Positions 62,843-64,000 of a stretch of DNA of 64,000 bases are shown piece by piece. The notes beneath the pieces were generated by a model. The model was not told the origin of the DNA and did no database searches. It saw only the letters and a program-made list of their open reading frames with translations. Every line of letters starts with the position of its first letter. Position 1 is the first letter of the stretch. This stretch comes from Hepsetus odoe (Eukaryota > Chordata > Actinopteri > Characiformes > Hepsetidae), in assembly GCA_017165825.1 (NCBI GenBank), contig CM029379.1, positions 21,839,972 through 21,903,971 of the forward strand, read 5' to 3'. Made by a program: the position numbers and the translations under genes.

Positions 62843-64000
62843 AATACTTAAGTCCCCCGAGCGAAAATATCCTTTGTGTGAAGCTTTTGCTGACAGTGTT
62901 AAACTTAAAAATAAACACATAGGTAAATTCTTTTTTGACGCTCTCCTGCAGTGAGCCTGGTCCCTGGCTGTTTGTTATCACTACTCTGTAGCGGTTGACA
63001 GCTCGAGACCACACATCAGCCTTAGCATCTTGCACACACCACCGACAGCCTCCAGAGGGAGGCACAGATGGCAGAGTTTAGTAGGGATGCTGAATCTTAA
63101 CGCTGCCATTGGCTTGTTGCAGCATGCTCTAATTCAATACTTATGGTTTGAGGGTAATTGAACTCTCCTAAATTTTAGGCACATTCATACAGCCTGAATA
63201 CTGCAGGCCCACTCTCCTGGGTACAATTAAATCAGAACAACAGGATACCAGATGAATCAGCAGCGTGGGGTTAATATTAATGTTTAGATGCCACATGAAA
63301 AATAAACAGTAAATATATGTAAAAAGAGTGAAACACTATTGCAGGTCTAAAGTGTGTAGCAGGCTGCATTTTTGGCTGAAGTGTGCAGATCATCCTTGCC
63401 TGTGTTATTTCTAGCTGGTGAACCCTCTTTGCCCAAAGGCTCCACACAGCAAGCTGAGCTTCGCTGCATGATTTGCAACTCATTACTGATTGCAACTCAG
63501 CAGTGACCAACAGCGGAAGATTATGATGAAGGTTAGGAGAATGATGACCCTGATGGTGGCTTATAAAACCTAAATAAATGTGTTGGGGTTTTTAAAGTAG
63601 CAGATGGAAACACTGGGAGTACATAAATAAGGTGGTTTGCACCAATAAGGATTAAATAGCAGGATCTTGAATTTACAATTTGTTGATCATCTTCATTATA
63701 ATAATAGGTTAACAAGTCTGCCATCTATTGCTTAAGCCGACTATTTATGATGATCAGTAATGACTAATAATCTTATTATGAAGCTTAAAGCAGAAATTAA
63801 AGTAGGTAGGTTTAATATTTGATGCATTTGAGTTAAGGGTAAAGGGAATTGTAAAATGTTTGAGATTCACAGAAAGACATACAACTGGTTCTACAGTGTC
63901 TTTCAAAGGGTGCTTTAGACAAGTGTTGTCAAATTCTCTTAAATTTAAAATCTATTTTTAGATCTGGAACTGTATAAATTGGTTTTATGAGCAGGACGGT

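Larger units (their letters stand above)
58892..64000 (+). other. Intron after the first LNS4 exon (continues past the window)
   Basis: It opens GTAACA. The stretch is AT-rich with few long microsatellites. It holds a Tc1-type MITE at 62541-62842 and two unique, mixed-composition stretches (62040-62480 and 62985-63210) that resemble conserved non-coding elements. No splice-site-3 exon or later LNS4 exon was recognised. Confidence 0.8.

Overview
This is vertebrate chromosomal DNA, almost certainly from a ray-finned fish. It is AT-rich, intron-dominated, full of dinucleotide microsatellites, and carries fish-type Tc1/mariner relics and tRNA-derived SINEs. A catfish or characin relative is possible, but that is a guess from repeat style. 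I see no bacterial or viral gene set.

The only host gene I can support is a neurexin-2 alpha orthologue (nrxn2; a versus b paralogue not resolved) on the + strand. Five constitutive exons and one alternative microexon lie in the window and join in phase: 19092-19393 (first part of LNS2), 34443-34487 (splice-site-2 insert, two donors), 47761-47922 (rest of LNS2), 51195-51633 (end of LNS2 and most of LNS3), 53631-54014 (end of LNS3 plus EGF-B) and 58688-58891 (start of LNS4, up to splice site 3). The first exons (signal peptide, LNS1, EGF-A, splice site 1) lie upstream of what I could recognise. LNS4 to the C-terminus, including the splice-site-3 microexon, lies past base 64000. The protein is a presynaptic cell-adhesion receptor, and alternative inserts in its LNS domains tune ligand choice.

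Layout: 1-19091 is intron with SINEs, a Tc1 copy split by a SINE, a degenerate minisatellite and possible conserved non-coding blocks. 19394-34442 is a 15-kb intron dominated by (CA), (GT), (CT) and (GA) arrays with two Tc1 relics. 34488-47760 is a 13-kb intron with many ACTAAY motifs near the microexon, a candidate poison exon at 37554-37624, a Tc1/mariner derivative with long inverted repeats, and possible non-coding elements just before the next exon. 47923-58687 holds three shorter introns and one 4.7-kb intron with SINEs. 58892-64000 is intron with a Tc1-type MITE and two enhancer-like stretches.

The most interesting items are the dual-donor splice-site-2 microexon, the frame-breaking candidate exon in the following intron, the ACTAAY motif field around both, and a NAGNAG acceptor at the first LNS2 exon.
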